NCBI GenBank assembly: GCA_963668435.2
Contig: CAXXSC010000008.1
Span: forward strand, 186,001-250,000
Length of the DNA stretch: 64,000 nt
DNA from: G963668435 sp963668435
GTDB lineage: Bacteria; Latescibacterota; Latescibacteria; Latescibacterales; Latescibacteraceae
Reading direction: 5' to 3'
Below, piece after piece: positions 51,566-61,103 of the stretch. The notes beneath the pieces are model-generated. The model was not told where the DNA came from. It saw only the letters and a program-made list of their open reading frames with translations, and made no database searches. The position numbers were made by a program, and so were the translations under genes. Numbering within the stretch: position 1 is the first letter of the stretch; each line of letters starts with the position of its first letter.

Positions 51566-53746
51566 TTATTCTCCCAGTGACAGTATATCCTCACTTTGTT
51601 TGATTTTATCTTCAATATTCGGCATCAATATGTCGATATCGTTCAAACTGATACCAAGCCGTTGCTCTGCAAAACTGTCTAACGATGGTATCGAGCGTTC
51701 ACCGCTCTTGCCGATATGCAGCATATGAGCGATTATATCGGCAATGTGTACTGCCGACACTAGCAGCGGATCAACAGTGCTGTCAAGAGGAGCGTGGTGA
51801 TTTTTAACCGCATCGCAAAGGATGTCCGGCAAACGCCAACGACTCAAAAGATACTCACCGATATGTTGATGGGGAGCACCAAACGCTATACGTTCTGCCT
51901 GCCGGAGATACAGTGTTTCGCTTTTAAAATTTTCCAAAACCAGCTGAAAATCATCGGGATATAGTTGGTCCAGTACTAGACGGCCAATATCATGTAGAAG
52001 CGCAGCGGTAAAAAATTCGTTGCCTGACTCGACCCCGATGTTCCGTGCGATCAATTCACATATTATTGCACTTCCAATGGAATGACGCCAAAAAGCAACC
52101 CGGTCGAATCCTGAATCACTGCCGGTATCAGAAACCAGCTTGATTATGCTGAGTGAGGTGACAATGTTGCGTATTTCGTTGAACCCAAGAAGGGGTATTG
52201 CATCCTCTATTGTAGTGATGCGGCGTGTGAAACCGAAAAGCGGCGAATTGACAAGACGCAGCAGTTTTGACACGATCACCTGATCGTTACGAATAATTTC
52301 TGCAATATCCTCACGCGTGCAATCCGGATCCGAAAGTTTACTCATGACATTCGTATAAATGACCGGCAGTGTTTTCAACGATTCAGTCGCCGCGATATCT
52401 GCACAGAGACTGACAAAATTGCGATGCGTCACTTCCTTAAGAAGTTCACTGTCATCGGGACGTTGCGAATCTGAAGTCCTGCTTTTCCTGCTTTGTCCAT
52501 AAACCTCAACTTTATCGGAAATCGCTCGCGAGTTATAGAACAATCTCAGACGTGTCAGATCTTTCGGGGTCAGTATTTCATACTGGGAATAGAGCAGCAC
52601 CCCATTTGAGGTTAAAATATCAGAAGCCAGTATCATGCCGGGCTCGAGAGAAGACAAGCTCATCTGACGAACCAGGGCGTTCTTTTCGTTTTTCAAAGAT
52701 TCGATATACTCAACAAGCATATCTGCCGTTTCAGGATCATAAATTATGGATTTATGCTTTTCCAGGTATTTCAGAAAAAGGTCCTGGGCACTGTCCCGCA
52801 AACGCTTGTCAGCACCGAACACAATACGGTCGTAAGCGTCAACGACAGTAATAATTCTGGCGCCAAGAGGAATATACCGTCCTTTCAATCCATCGGGATA
52901 ACCGTTGCCGTCGAAACGCTCATGATGGTGACGTATATAGATACCCACATGCTTGAGCATCTCCAGCATGTTTACGGCTTCCTGGCCGACAATCGGATGT
53001 TTCCTGTAAAGTTGATGCTCTTTAGGGTTGAGCTGAGTTGTGGAAAAATACTCTCGCGTTTTATCGAGCAAGGGCTCCGGCAAGGCTATTTTACCGACAT
53101 CATGCAGCAGTGCACCAATCTCGATCTCATAGCGAATCCTGTCATTCAATTCATACCTGTCACTGATAGCTCTGCTGAAAACAGCCACTCGTTTCGAATG
53201 GCTGCCGAGATAGCGATAACGGGTTTCGAGAACACCAAGAAAGGCCTTTATCGTATCGAGACTGTTCTGTGACATCTCACGACCGATATCGTTATATCTA
53301 TTCTGGAGTTCATTATGACGGGCAGAAAGGTCCGATAACTCGTATCCCAAATCCAGCAGTTTACTGTGGCGTGAGGCTGAAGTCATAAGTGTCAACCGAA
53401 GCCGTTCAGGATCGAGAGGTTTTGCCACAATACCCTCGAAACCGAGGCTCAGCAGGTTGGCGACTGACCCGGAAGAAACATCTTCACACAAAGCAACACA
53501 CGAAATTCCGCTCTTTTGAGAAATAAAAGAGTCGACCACATCAGCGATGTCATCGCGGAAACTGTCAATATCAACAATCAGAAGGGAAGAAACCCGCTGT
53601 TCCGCGCGGGAGAGGATATCAAGGATGTCGTCAGTACATATGCATTCGAAAACATTTTTAGCGAGAGCCGACCGTGCTACTCTCTGGTTATCCTCAGAGA
53701 GCCCAAGGGCAAAAACAGCGATCTTACTGTTATTATTATCGGTCAT
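51566..53746 (-). CDS. Receiver-like, HD-GYP and HDOD three-domain signalling protein
   Basis: 726 residues. N-terminal receiver-like part (1-125, LLIVDID with a candidate phospho-Asp), a coiled linker, an HD-GYP domain with LLHDVGKIALPEP and HHHERFDGNGYPDG (intact metal and GYP motifs), then a small-domain module (LEPGMILASDIL) and a C-terminal HDOD domain (LLRLVNSPLFGF, LLHDIGRLVL). HD-GYP would cleave c-di-GMP; HDOD is a signalling or docking domain of unknown output. GTG/TTG codons upstream are in frame, but ATG at 53746 is preferred. A promoter precedes it. Confidence 0.88.
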   Translation of the reverse strand: MTDNNNSKIAVFALGLSEDNQRVARSALAKNVFECICTDDILDILSRAEQRVSSLLIVDIDSFRDDIADVVDSFISQKSGISCVALCEDVSSGSVANLLSLGFEGIVAKPLDPERLRLTLMTSASRHSKLLDLGYELSDLSARHNELQNRYNDIGREMSQNSLDTIKAFLGVLETRYRYLGSHSKRVAVFSRAISDRYELNDRIRYEIEIGALLHDVGKIALPEPLLDKTREYFSTTQLNPKEHQLYRKHPIVGQEAVNMLEMLKHVGIYIRHHHERFDGNGYPDGLKGRYIPLGARIITVVDAYDRIVFGADKRLRDSAQDLFLKYLEKHKSIIYDPETADMLVEYIESLKNEKNALVRQMSLSSLEPGMILASDILTSNGVLLYSQYEILTPKDLTRLRLFYNSRAISDKVEVYGQSRKSRTSDSQRPDDSELLKEVTHRNFVSLCADIAATESLKTLPVIYTNVMSKLSDPDCTREDIAEIIRNDQVIVSKLLRLVNSPLFGFTRRITTIEDAIPLLGFNEIRNIVTSLSIIKLVSDTGSDSGFDRVAFWRHSIGSAIICELIARNIGVESGNEFFTAALLHDIGRLVLDQLYPDDFQLVLENFKSETLYLRQAERIAFGAPHQHIGEYLLSRWRLPDILCDAVKNHHAPLDSTVDPLLVSAVHIADIIAHMLHIGKSGERSIPSLDSFAEQRLGISLNDIDILMPNIEDKIKQSEDILSLGE

Positions 53747-53792
53747 GGCCAACACAAGATAGAAACGGATTCACGCACCCAACGCCTCAATC

Positions 53793-53821
53793 ATTATACA
53801 CCAATAATACAATATTGACAA
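53793..53821 (-). promoter_or_regulatory. Sigma-70 promoter for the HD-GYP/HDOD gene
   Basis: On the minus strand, TTGTCA (53816-53821), a 17-base spacer and a perfect TATAAT (53793-53798), about 47 bases before the ATG at 53746. Confidence 0.6.
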
Positions 53822-53834
53822 GCAACATCGGTTT

Positions 53835-54761
53835 TTAGATATCTTGTTTGTACTCCCAATATTGCGTTCCCCGATGATCGCGTTTTTCTATCTCGCCGAT
53901 CCCCTCCAGCTTGAACAACAGAACCTCAAGTGTTTTTATGTCAATGCCAAGTGCCGCGGAAAGATCATCGATACTACCCGGCCGCCGCTGAAGGTAATCA
54001 CGAATCTCGTTGATTCCGGCATATCCGCTTTTCTGTTCCGTACTTTTAAAGGAGGCTATTATCTCGGCATTGTTACCGAAACGGGCACGTATTTCCTCTA
54101 GTTTCTCACGAGTCAGCGGCTGTGCAGTGCTTTCAGCCGGGGGGCGCACAACGGTATTGAGCTGAATACGGTCGGGTCGAATCCTTTCCACAGCATCAAC
54201 CAGAGCCGCAATATCATCTTCCGAGTCGTTAAGACCCGCGACAAACATGATTTCAAGCCATAGACTGCCGGTAAACTCCTCTCGAAAACTGACAAGACCT
54301 TCGATATGCCGTTTAACGTCGAGGGAATCATGCGGCCTGTTTATCGCCTGAAAAGAGGGATCAAAGGCACTGTCAAGTGATGGCATAACAGCATCGGCCT
54401 TAAGAATGTCCCTGCGTACATCGACATCCCAAAGCAGTGTGCCATTGGTTATTACACAAATAGGTGTATCGGTCAATTCCCTGATACCGTCGATAATTTC
54501 CCCTATACCGGAATGAAGGGTCGGTTCGCCTGAACCCGAGAAAGATATCCAATCAAGTCTGTCATTCTTTTCAAGCACCGTTTTCAGTTCAGCGAGAATA
54601 TCCTTGACCGGAATGTATTCTCTGCGATCAACCGTTGTCACCGGGGTCTTTCCCACCTGGCAATAGATGCAGGAAAGCGTACAGGTCTTGAGAGGCACTA
54701 TATCCACTCCCAGGGAAAGGCCGAGCCTTCGCGAAGGTATTGGTCCGAAAATGTACTTCAT
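53835..54761 (-). CDS. Radical SAM protein with C-terminal winged-helix-like region
   Basis: 308 residues. Cluster motif CTLSCIYCQVG (CX3CX2C) after FGPIPSRRLGLSLGVD, which is characteristic of a conserved family of uncharacterised radical SAM proteins. FSGSGEPTLH and VITNGTLLW are the SAM-contact motifs. The last 70 residues (DYLQRRPGSIDDLSAALGIDIKTLEVLLFKLEGIG) look like a winged helix. ATG at 54761 follows AAGGAATGAG; the frame extends to 54848 into the promoter. Substrate unknown. Confidence 0.85.
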   Translation of the reverse strand: MKYIFGPIPSRRLGLSLGVDIVPLKTCTLSCIYCQVGKTPVTTVDRREYIPVKDILAELKTVLEKNDRLDWISFSGSGEPTLHSGIGEIIDGIRELTDTPICVITNGTLLWDVDVRRDILKADAVMPSLDSAFDPSFQAINRPHDSLDVKRHIEGLVSFREEFTGSLWLEIMFVAGLNDSEDDIAALVDAVERIRPDRIQLNTVVRPPAESTAQPLTREKLEEIRARFGNNAEIIASFKSTEQKSGYAGINEIRDYLQRRPGSIDDLSAALGIDIKTLEVLLFKLEGIGEIEKRDHRGTQYWEYKQDI

Positions 54762-54818
54762 GGTCTCATTCCTTGTTAAAAATTGGATGAAAAACAGAAA
54801 AAATATTCGTATAATATC

Positions 54819-54848
54819 AATATAGGAAGGAAGCTGACACAAGGTCAA
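54819..54848 (-). promoter_or_regulatory. Sigma-70 promoter for the radical SAM gene
   Basis: On the minus strand, TTGACC (54843-54848), an 18-base spacer and TATATT (54819-54824), in the gap divergent from tsaB. Confidence 0.5.
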
Positions 54849-54968
54849 CCGGTAAACTCAATTAACAGGTATTCCCGCTGACCATATCAGCTTGTTTATG
54901 GATAAACAGAATGTAATTTTCCGTTATTTGCAATCCGATAAATACGTTAGAGGCAGGGCTAGTATTTC

Positions 54969-55691
54969 ATGACAATTCTCGGTATAGACACGGCAACAGA
55001 GCGGCTCAGTGCTGCACTCAGGGTTAACGGAAAAGAATTTTCCCGACATAAGGATGCAAGAACCGCACACTGTGAACTCTTGACCGGATTTATCGGGGAA
55101 TTACTAGATGAAGCGGGTATCACGTCCAATGATGTCGAGGGTGTCGCAGTATCCACCGGACCGGGCAGTTTTACCGGTCTCAGAATCGGTATCGCCACAG
55201 CGATGGGTTTTGCCTATGGTCTCGGGCTGAAAGCCGCCCCAATCAACAGTATTATGGGCCTTGCAGGGAATTACCAGAAAGAAGGAATCCTTGTCTGCCC
55301 GCTTATTGACGCCAAACGCGGCGAAGTCTACTGCGGTATCTATCGTCCGGGATCTGATACGGATATGCTCGAGGAAATACTTGCACCCTCAGCAATGCCG
55401 CTTGACGATATCGTAAATAAAACGAAGAGCATCGAAGAGACGGTTATTTTTGCGGGGCCTGCGTCCTTAACGTTCAGGGATAGAATTCTCGACCTTTCGC
55501 CCGATGCCGCATTCATCAACCCGGCACAAGCGCCCGCTTCGGCGTTATCATCGGCCCGTCTAGGAGAAACCGCGTTCAAACGCAATGAAACAATCGCTCC
55601 AGCCGCCATAAAAGCACTATATATCAGACGCTCCGATGCTGAGATTGCCCGATGCAAAAACAAGTCCCGGCAAGGCCGGAAATCATCGTAA
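54969..55691 (+). CDS. tsaB: tRNA threonylcarbamoyladenosine biosynthesis protein TsaB
   Basis: Cytosolic partner of TsaD in tRNA t6A formation. Pattern ILGIDTATERLSAALRV, then STGPGSFTGLRIGIATAMGFAY, the diagnostic ASKHA-fold loops. 240 residues is usual; the tail is basic. Single plus-strand gene between two minus-strand genes, converging on the GT9 gene 22 bases away. Confidence 0.93.
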   Translation: MTILGIDTATERLSAALRVNGKEFSRHKDARTAHCELLTGFIGELLDEAGITSNDVEGVAVSTGPGSFTGLRIGIATAMGFAYGLGLKAAPINSIMGLAGNYQKEGILVCPLIDAKRGEVYCGIYRPGSDTDMLEEILAPSAMPLDDIVNKTKSIEETVIFAGPASLTFRDRILDLSPDAAFINPAQAPASALSSARLGETAFKRNETIAPAAIKALYIRRSDAEIARCKNKSRQGRKSS

Positions 55692-55713
55692 CAGTCACCC
55701 TCGCCCTTAAAGC

Positions 55714-56589
55714 TCATATCATCGCCTTGTAGGCATCGACTACTTCCTCGACGCTTATTCCTGTCATATCGCCACTCATGGATTTTACGACGCTGATATG
55801 ATCACCCATTGGACGCCACAGCTTATCGTTTGTCGGGCCGAAAAGAACAATACCCGAAACACCGGCCCATGCCGCAAGATGGCTGACACCGGAATCGTTA
55901 CCGATAAAAAAGCTACCTGTTGTGATCTGACCGGCGAGTTTTAGTAGTGAATCCGGAACCACGGCTCTCAGACCACAAGATTCAATCTCCCGTTTCATAC
56001 CACCCTCGACTTCAGCAGGCCCCAACAGGAACATGACCTCTCTATCAAGACATTTTGCTGTTTGGATAAAGTTTTCGAAAGGCCAGTTCTTGCCGCATCC
56101 TCCACTTCCGGGATGGATCAGGACCGTTCCGCGCTGTATATCACAAACGTCAGGTAAAGCAAGGGGCGGAAGCGACGGCATTTTAGTAAGCTCACAGGGA
56201 AGAATCGAAGTGAAATATTCTGCAACATGGCCGGTATAGTCCTGTGGAGGACGGGGATCGAGAATCCGGCATTTTTGGACTCCGCCAATTTCTGCGTGTC
56301 GCTGAAAAATCTCCGGATCGGCAGAACTGAACACGAGAAGCAAATTGTATTGTGATAGCAGATCGATAACAGTATCAGATGCGCTGGCAGTAAACAGCGT
56401 ATGGAAATTCCCCCGGTCCAACGAGAAAACATTGCCGAAAAGATTGCTCAATCCAGCCACGGCACACATCATATCATTGCCGAGCAAGTCGATTTCGCAA
56501 CCGGGATAATCCTGTGTGAGCTTTTGCGCCGCACACAATGTCAGGATAGAGTCACCGAGCCCGCCTGAACGGACAAGGAGAACTTTCAT
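55714..56589 (-). CDS. Glycosyltransferase family 9 (heptosyltransferase-like)
   Basis: 291 residues, cytosolic side. Starts KVLLVRSGGLGDSILTLCA, the GT9 N-terminal pattern; later VLIHPGSGGCGKNWPFENF and FIGNDSGVSHLAAWAG match the donor-binding region. Typical members add heptose to LPS core. Its start overlaps the coaC stop by four bases (ATGA), so the two are translationally coupled. Donor and acceptor unknown. Confidence 0.9.
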   Translation of the reverse strand: MKVLLVRSGGLGDSILTLCAAQKLTQDYPGCEIDLLGNDMMCAVAGLSNLFGNVFSLDRGNFHTLFTASASDTVIDLLSQYNLLLVFSSADPEIFQRHAEIGGVQKCRILDPRPPQDYTGHVAEYFTSILPCELTKMPSLPPLALPDVCDIQRGTVLIHPGSGGCGKNWPFENFIQTAKCLDREVMFLLGPAEVEGGMKREIESCGLRAVVPDSLLKLAGQITTGSFFIGNDSGVSHLAAWAGVSGIVLFGPTNDKLWRPMGDHISVVKSMSGDMTGISVEEVVDAYKAMI

Positions 56590-57137
56590 GGGTGAATCGC
56601 TTCTTTTGCCGCCGCAAGGATTTCATCGGTCTCAGCCATACGTCCGACGCCGATACGACCGTCTGCGAGTTTTCCTTTCATCGGCCCGATAATATTGACA
56701 CCGGCGGATGTCAGCGTTTCAATATTACGCTGAACGAAAGGATTATCCCACATGCGATTGTTCATTGCAGGGGCAAGGAGTGTTGGCACAGAAGACATCA
56801 TTGTGAGAAATGTTGTACTAACAAGATCATCGGCAATAGCAGAGGCGGCCTTACCGATAAAATTTGCCGTAGCGGGTGCCACGACAAGAAGATCGGCGCG
56901 ATCAGCAAGAGCGATATGCTCCATGCTCCATTTGTTCTCACGTTCGAACATATCCACTGCCACTGGATTCTGTGATAGTGTTTCCAGTGTCAACGGTGTT
57001 ATGAATTTCGTGGAACTCGGTGTCATTATTACCAGCACCTCGGCGTCATCGCGTTTCAGTTCCCGAATTAATGCCGCGCTTTTATAGGCGGCAATCCCCG
57101 CGGTCACCGCAAGTACAATAGTCCTGTCTCTAAACAT
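56586..57137 (-). CDS. coaC: Phosphopantothenoylcysteine decarboxylase (CoaC domain only)
   Basis: FMN enzyme of coenzyme A synthesis that decarboxylates phosphopantothenoylcysteine. Motifs: LAVTAGIAAYKSAALIREL, SMEHIALADRADLLVVAPATAN and the PAMNNRMW substrate motif. The protein is 183 residues, equal to the CoaC half of the usual CoaBC fusion; the CoaB synthetase half is absent, and the next gene is a glycosyltransferase. ATG at 57137 follows GGAGGTTACAGCC. Confidence 0.9.
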   Translation of the reverse strand: MFRDRTIVLAVTAGIAAYKSAALIRELKRDDAEVLVIMTPSSTKFITPLTLETLSQNPVAVDMFERENKWSMEHIALADRADLLVVAPATANFIGKAASAIADDLVSTTFLTMMSSVPTLLAPAMNNRMWDNPFVQRNIETLTSAGVNIIGPMKGKLADGRIGVGRMAETDEILAAAKEAIHP

Positions 57138-57272
57138 GGCTGTAACCTCCAATCAAACGTGCCGGGAGCCTGCCTTGATTCAATTTTCAAATGCCGTTTT
57201 GTATTTAAATTGTTACAAATAGTATAAACGCTTTATGAAAAAAATGGAAAAGAATTTACCGTCCACCTTTTT

Positions 57273-58583
57273 TCAGATACGATCGAGATATTCTACTCCG
57301 AAATGACGAAGTGCCTCGCCGACAAGGTAGAGTGAACCGGTGACCAGCACCTGACCATCAGCACCTGCCAGTTCACGGCCGCGTTCTATTGCCGATCCGC
57401 TGTCCAGGGAAGTCTCGCCGACAGCACCTCCGGCAAGCATGGCCAGCAGTTCCCCGGCAGATTTTGCTCGTGGATTCTCGACAGCACAAAACACAAAGTG
57501 ATCGACCGAATCCGCTAACAAGCCAAGAAACTCGGCAATACTCTTGTCACTGCACATTGCCACGACAGCTACACGTTTACCGTTCGGCATACATGAATCA
57601 GCAAAATCGATTAAAGCGGAGGCGGCTGACAGATTACATGCGCCGTCGAGAATGACCTCGGGTGAATGCGCAATTACCTGAAGGCGTCCCGGCCACGAAA
57701 CAGTCCGGAGACCCTTGCGCATATTTTCGATGGATACACTCATCCCGTTCTCATCGAGCATCTCCAGTGCGGCACAGGCAAGAGCGGCATTGTCGGACTG
57801 CATTGCGCCGTGCAACGCGGGATTCTCAATTGAAAAATGCCAGTGAATGCCACTGTACTCGAAATATTCAGGATTACCTGCGTGCTTAAAATCACTTCCG
57901 GCGAGAAATAGTGTCGATTTATTATCTCTTGCAGCCCTCTTGATACTGGTCAATGCCTCGGGCTCCTGTTTCGCGGATATTACCGGCACACCCGGCTTGA
58001 TGATACCCGCTTTTTCACCAGCTATTGCGGCGAGAGTATCACCGAGAATACCACAGTGATCCATCGATATCGGCGTAATGACAGATACGTCGGGAATGAT
58101 CACCGAACTCGCATCAAGCCTCCCCCCCATTCCGGTTTCAATAACTGCGATATCAGTATTATTTCGGGCGAAATGATCGAAAGCAAGCGCTGTCCAGACT
58201 TCGAAAAATGTCAGCCCCGGAAATTCGGCGGTCTCCTCGCTGAACCGCCTGGCGGCATCGATACATTCTTCATGGGAAATGGAAACACCATCGATGCGGA
58301 TACGCTCCCGGAAACTCAAAAGGTGCGGTGAGGTATAAAGGCCGGTACGGTACCCGGCGGCCGAAAGTGTTTTGGCTGCAATCGCCGCGACAGATCCCTT
58401 GCCATTTGTTCCGGCTATATGAATAAACCTGCCGGAGCGATGAGGTGCGGAAATGCGATCGAGGAAAGAGCGCAGACGGTCAAGGCTGAATGTTTTGTCG
58501 TTATACTTCCAGCCAGATCTGCGCTCGTAATCGATGAAACTGTAGAAATAATCGAGGGCATCCCGGTAATTACGAATTTTCAT
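57273..58583 (-). CDS. folC: Folylpolyglutamate synthase / dihydrofolate synthase
   Basis: 436 residues, Mur-ligase-like. P-loop GTNGKGSV at about 58-65, then TSPHLLSFRERIRI, ETGMGGRLDAS and TPISMDHCGILGDTL, all FolC signatures. Makes dihydrofolate and adds glutamate to folates. Gap of 135 bases to coaC. Starts 43 bases after nfnB on the minus strand, so it may be in that unit. Confidence 0.95.
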   Translation of the reverse strand: MKIRNYRDALDYFYSFIDYERRSGWKYNDKTFSLDRLRSFLDRISAPHRSGRFIHIAGTNGKGSVAAIAAKTLSAAGYRTGLYTSPHLLSFRERIRIDGVSISHEECIDAARRFSEETAEFPGLTFFEVWTALAFDHFARNNTDIAVIETGMGGRLDASSVIIPDVSVITPISMDHCGILGDTLAAIAGEKAGIIKPGVPVISAKQEPEALTSIKRAARDNKSTLFLAGSDFKHAGNPEYFEYSGIHWHFSIENPALHGAMQSDNAALACAALEMLDENGMSVSIENMRKGLRTVSWPGRLQVIAHSPEVILDGACNLSAASALIDFADSCMPNGKRVAVVAMCSDKSIAEFLGLLADSVDHFVFCAVENPRAKSAGELLAMLAGGAVGETSLDSGSAIERGRELAGADGQVLVTGSLYLVGEALRHFGVEYLDRI

Positions 58584-58626
58584 AACGCCTTACCTGCGAG
58601 GATACTCCTGAAGTAAACAACGGGAA

Positions 58627-60051
58627 TCACTGCGCATCCGCTGCAGGCCATTCATTCATGGAACCGCTGACAAAATCATGAATGCTTTTCGCTGCAACAC
58701 GGCCTGCGCCCATTGCCTGAATGACTGTAGCTGCGCCGGTAACAATGTCACCACCTGCAAAAACACCCTTTTTGCCCGTCCTGCCAAGTTCGTCAGCGAC
58801 GATATTGCCCCAGCGGTTGACCGGCATATCCGGAGTTGTTCGCGGAATCAATGGATTCGGCAGATTACCGATAGCTACGATAACGGTATCGGTTTCGATC
58901 TCGAATTCGGAGCCAGGTACAGGTATCGGGCGGCGCCGTCCGGAGCTGTCGGGTTCGCCAAGTTCCATCTTGATACATTTGACAGAACGAACCATGTTGC
59001 GGTCATCGGCAATGAATTCCAGCGGTGCGGTGAGATAATGGAAAATCACGCCCTCTTCCTGTGCGTGATGGATTTCCTCGTTTCGTGCCGGAAGCTCCTT
59101 TTCGCTTCGGCGATAGACAATAGTAACAGATTCCGGGCCAAGCCTTTTGGCCGTACGAGCCGCATCCATGGCAACATTGCCACCGCCAAGCACGACAACC
59201 TTCCGACTCTGCGGCATGGGGGTGTCGTATTCGGGATAGAGATAACCTTTCATAAGGTTCGAGCGGGTCAGGTACTCGTTAGCGCTGAATATACCGCCAA
59301 GGTTTTCGCCGGGCAGGCCGAGGAAAACAGGGGCGCCAGCACCAGTCGCCACATAGACCGCGTCATATCCTTCCTCGTTGAGGAGCTCGTCAACCGTCTC
59401 AACACGGCCGATAATGCTGTTCATCTCAAATGACACACCCATTTTATCCAGATAGTCGACCTCGGACTCGACAATGGCTTTGGGAAGGCGGAACTCGGGA
59501 ATACCATACACAAGCACGCCGCCGGGTTTGTGAAGTGCCTCGAAAACAGTGACCTCATGGCCAAGCTTTCTGAGATCGCCGGCGACAGTCAGACCGGAGG
59601 GGCCTGAGCCGACAACCGCTATTTTCTTGCCGGTCGGGGCAGGTATTTCAGGTATAGAGACATTGCCGCCATTACGCTCAAAGTCAGCCACAAAACGCTC
59701 GAGACGGCCGATTGCAACCGGCTCGCCCTTGATGCCGCGGACACAGAGACTTTCGCATTGATCCTCCTGCGGGCAAACACGGCCGCAAACCGCGGGCAGA
59801 GAATTTGTCTCTTTCAGCTTGAGTGCCGCCTCGATGAACTTACCTTCCGCAACAAGACCGATAAATGCCGGAATATCGATACCGACAGGACAGCCTTTGA
59901 CACAGGGCTTGTTTTTGCACTGAAGGCAACGCTGAGCTTCGAGCTTTGCCGTTTCCTCGTCATAGCCGTGCGGAACCTCGAGGAAATTATTAACCCGCTC
60001 TTCCGCCGCCTGCTCTTTCATGGACTGTCTGGGAATCTGCATTCTATTCAT
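58627..60051 (-). CDS. nfnB: NfnB/SudA-type large subunit (NADP-linked flavoprotein)
   Basis: 474 residues from the ATG at 60051, which overlaps the nfnA stop by eight bases. Iron-sulfur cysteines near 42, 45, 50 and 54 (RCLQCKNKPCVKGCP), then CGRVCPQEDQCE, FAD motif VGSGPSGLTVAGDL and NAD(P) motif LGGGNVAMDAARTA. Related to glutamate synthase small subunit but, paired with nfnA, it points to the NADH-dependent reduced ferredoxin:NADP oxidoreductase that bifurcates electrons. The open frame extends to 60282 in sequence that belongs to nfnA. Confidence 0.9.
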   Translation of the reverse strand: MNRMQIPRQSMKEQAAEERVNNFLEVPHGYDEETAKLEAQRCLQCKNKPCVKGCPVGIDIPAFIGLVAEGKFIEAALKLKETNSLPAVCGRVCPQEDQCESLCVRGIKGEPVAIGRLERFVADFERNGGNVSIPEIPAPTGKKIAVVGSGPSGLTVAGDLRKLGHEVTVFEALHKPGGVLVYGIPEFRLPKAIVESEVDYLDKMGVSFEMNSIIGRVETVDELLNEEGYDAVYVATGAGAPVFLGLPGENLGGIFSANEYLTRSNLMKGYLYPEYDTPMPQSRKVVVLGGGNVAMDAARTAKRLGPESVTIVYRRSEKELPARNEEIHHAQEEGVIFHYLTAPLEFIADDRNMVRSVKCIKMELGEPDSSGRRRPIPVPGSEFEIETDTVIVAIGNLPNPLIPRTTPDMPVNRWGNIVADELGRTGKKGVFAGGDIVTGAATVIQAMGAGRVAAKSIHDFVSGSMNEWPAADAQ

Positions 60052-60916
60052 TGTCGTCAAATGTCCTTGTCTTGATACAATTCTCGTTCTTCGGCGCTTT
60101 AGGCAGCATCTCAGCCGCTTTTTCACCATACTCGTCGAAAATCCGCAGACGGTGCAGAAGCTCATCGAAATCGACTTTGTGACCGTCGAACTCAGGACCG
60201 TCCACACAGGTGAACTTCGTTTCGCCGCCGACAGTGACGCGGCAGGCACCGCACATTCCGGTACCGTCAACCATGAGAGCATTCAAGCTCACCACAGTCG
60301 GTATTCCGAGCTTTTCAGTCAGTGAACAGACCGCACGCATCATGGGAACCGGCCCGACAGCAACCGCAAGATCGAATTTTTCACCGCTCTCAACGAGTTC
60401 GGACAAGACATCGGTGACAAAACCTTTTTTACCGTATGAACCGTCATCAGTGGAGATATGCACCTCATCTGAGGCAGCACGCATCCAGTCCTCGAGAATG
60501 ACAAAATCCTTTGTCCTTCCACCGAGAATAGAGGTCACCCTGTTGCCGGCCTTGCGCATTGACTGAGCAATCGGATGGATAGGCGCGATACCGATTCCAC
60601 CGCCGAGGAAAACGACATGCCCGAACTTGTCAATATGTGTCGGATGACCGAGTGGCCCGACTACATCGATGATACCGTCTTCCTTGGGCATGGTTTCGAA
60701 ATAGGCCGTTGATTTTCCCGCGTTCTGCGAGATGATCGTGATGGTTCCCGCCTCGGGATCGGCATCTGCGATTGTCAGGGGGATACGCTCCCCTTTTTCA
60801 TAAAACCGAAGGATGACAAACTGCCCGGCTTTACGCTTTTTCGCGATTTTCGGGGCAACGATTTTTGCACGGGTGACTCCCGGTGCAATCAACTCTTTTT
60901 CGATGATTTCAAACAT
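60044..60916 (-). CDS. nfnA: NfnA/SudB-type small subunit (NADH-linked flavoprotein)
   Basis: 290 residues. Ferredoxin-reductase-type FAD and NAD domains (RKAGQFVILRFYEKGERIPLT, FLGGGIGIAPIHPI), then the C-terminal 2Fe-2S domain with MCGACRV and a later cysteine in FTCVDGPEFDG. Partner of nfnB downstream; together they couple ferredoxin, NADH and NADP pools. The last residues are charged. Located after a gap of 187 bases from the C-terminal protease unit. Confidence 0.9.
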   Translation of the reverse strand: MFEIIEKELIAPGVTRAKIVAPKIAKKRKAGQFVILRFYEKGERIPLTIADADPEAGTITIISQNAGKSTAYFETMPKEDGIIDVVGPLGHPTHIDKFGHVVFLGGGIGIAPIHPIAQSMRKAGNRVTSILGGRTKDFVILEDWMRAASDEVHISTDDGSYGKKGFVTDVLSELVESGEKFDLAVAVGPVPMMRAVCSLTEKLGIPTVVSLNALMVDGTGMCGACRVTVGGETKFTCVDGPEFDGHKVDFDELLHRLRIFDEYGEKAAEMLPKAPKNENCIKTRTFDDNE

Positions 60917-61052
60917 AAGACCGTATCCTGAAATAGCATTGATTGGTGCATGTCAGAGGAATAGTTATAAGATTAACAAATATATTACATTATCTCGTAG
61001 TTCACAACCGCTTTATCCATATGAAGGAGCGTAAACGCCTGAGACACGACAT

Positions 61053-61082
61053 AAAAAAAGCGCCCGAACGAGTCAGGCGCTT
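61053..61082 (-). terminator. Rho-independent terminator for the C-terminal protease gene
   Basis: AAGCGCC (61076-61082 on the complementary strand) pairs with GGCGCTT (61058-61064) around an eleven-base loop, and seven T residues follow on the minus strand (61053-61059). It lies 22 bases after the stop at 61104. Confidence 0.8.
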
Positions 61083-61103
61083 GCATTTAATACAGTATCA
61101 TTT

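Noticed and set aside
58678..59433. 251-residue open frame antisense to nfnB
   Set aside because: It overlaps the conserved nfnB gene, and its composition is that of a reversed coding sequence.
60052..60282. N-terminal extension of NfnB in the open frame
   Set aside because: The sequence lies inside the nfnA coding region and has no ribosome site or family match; the start at 60051 gives normal length.
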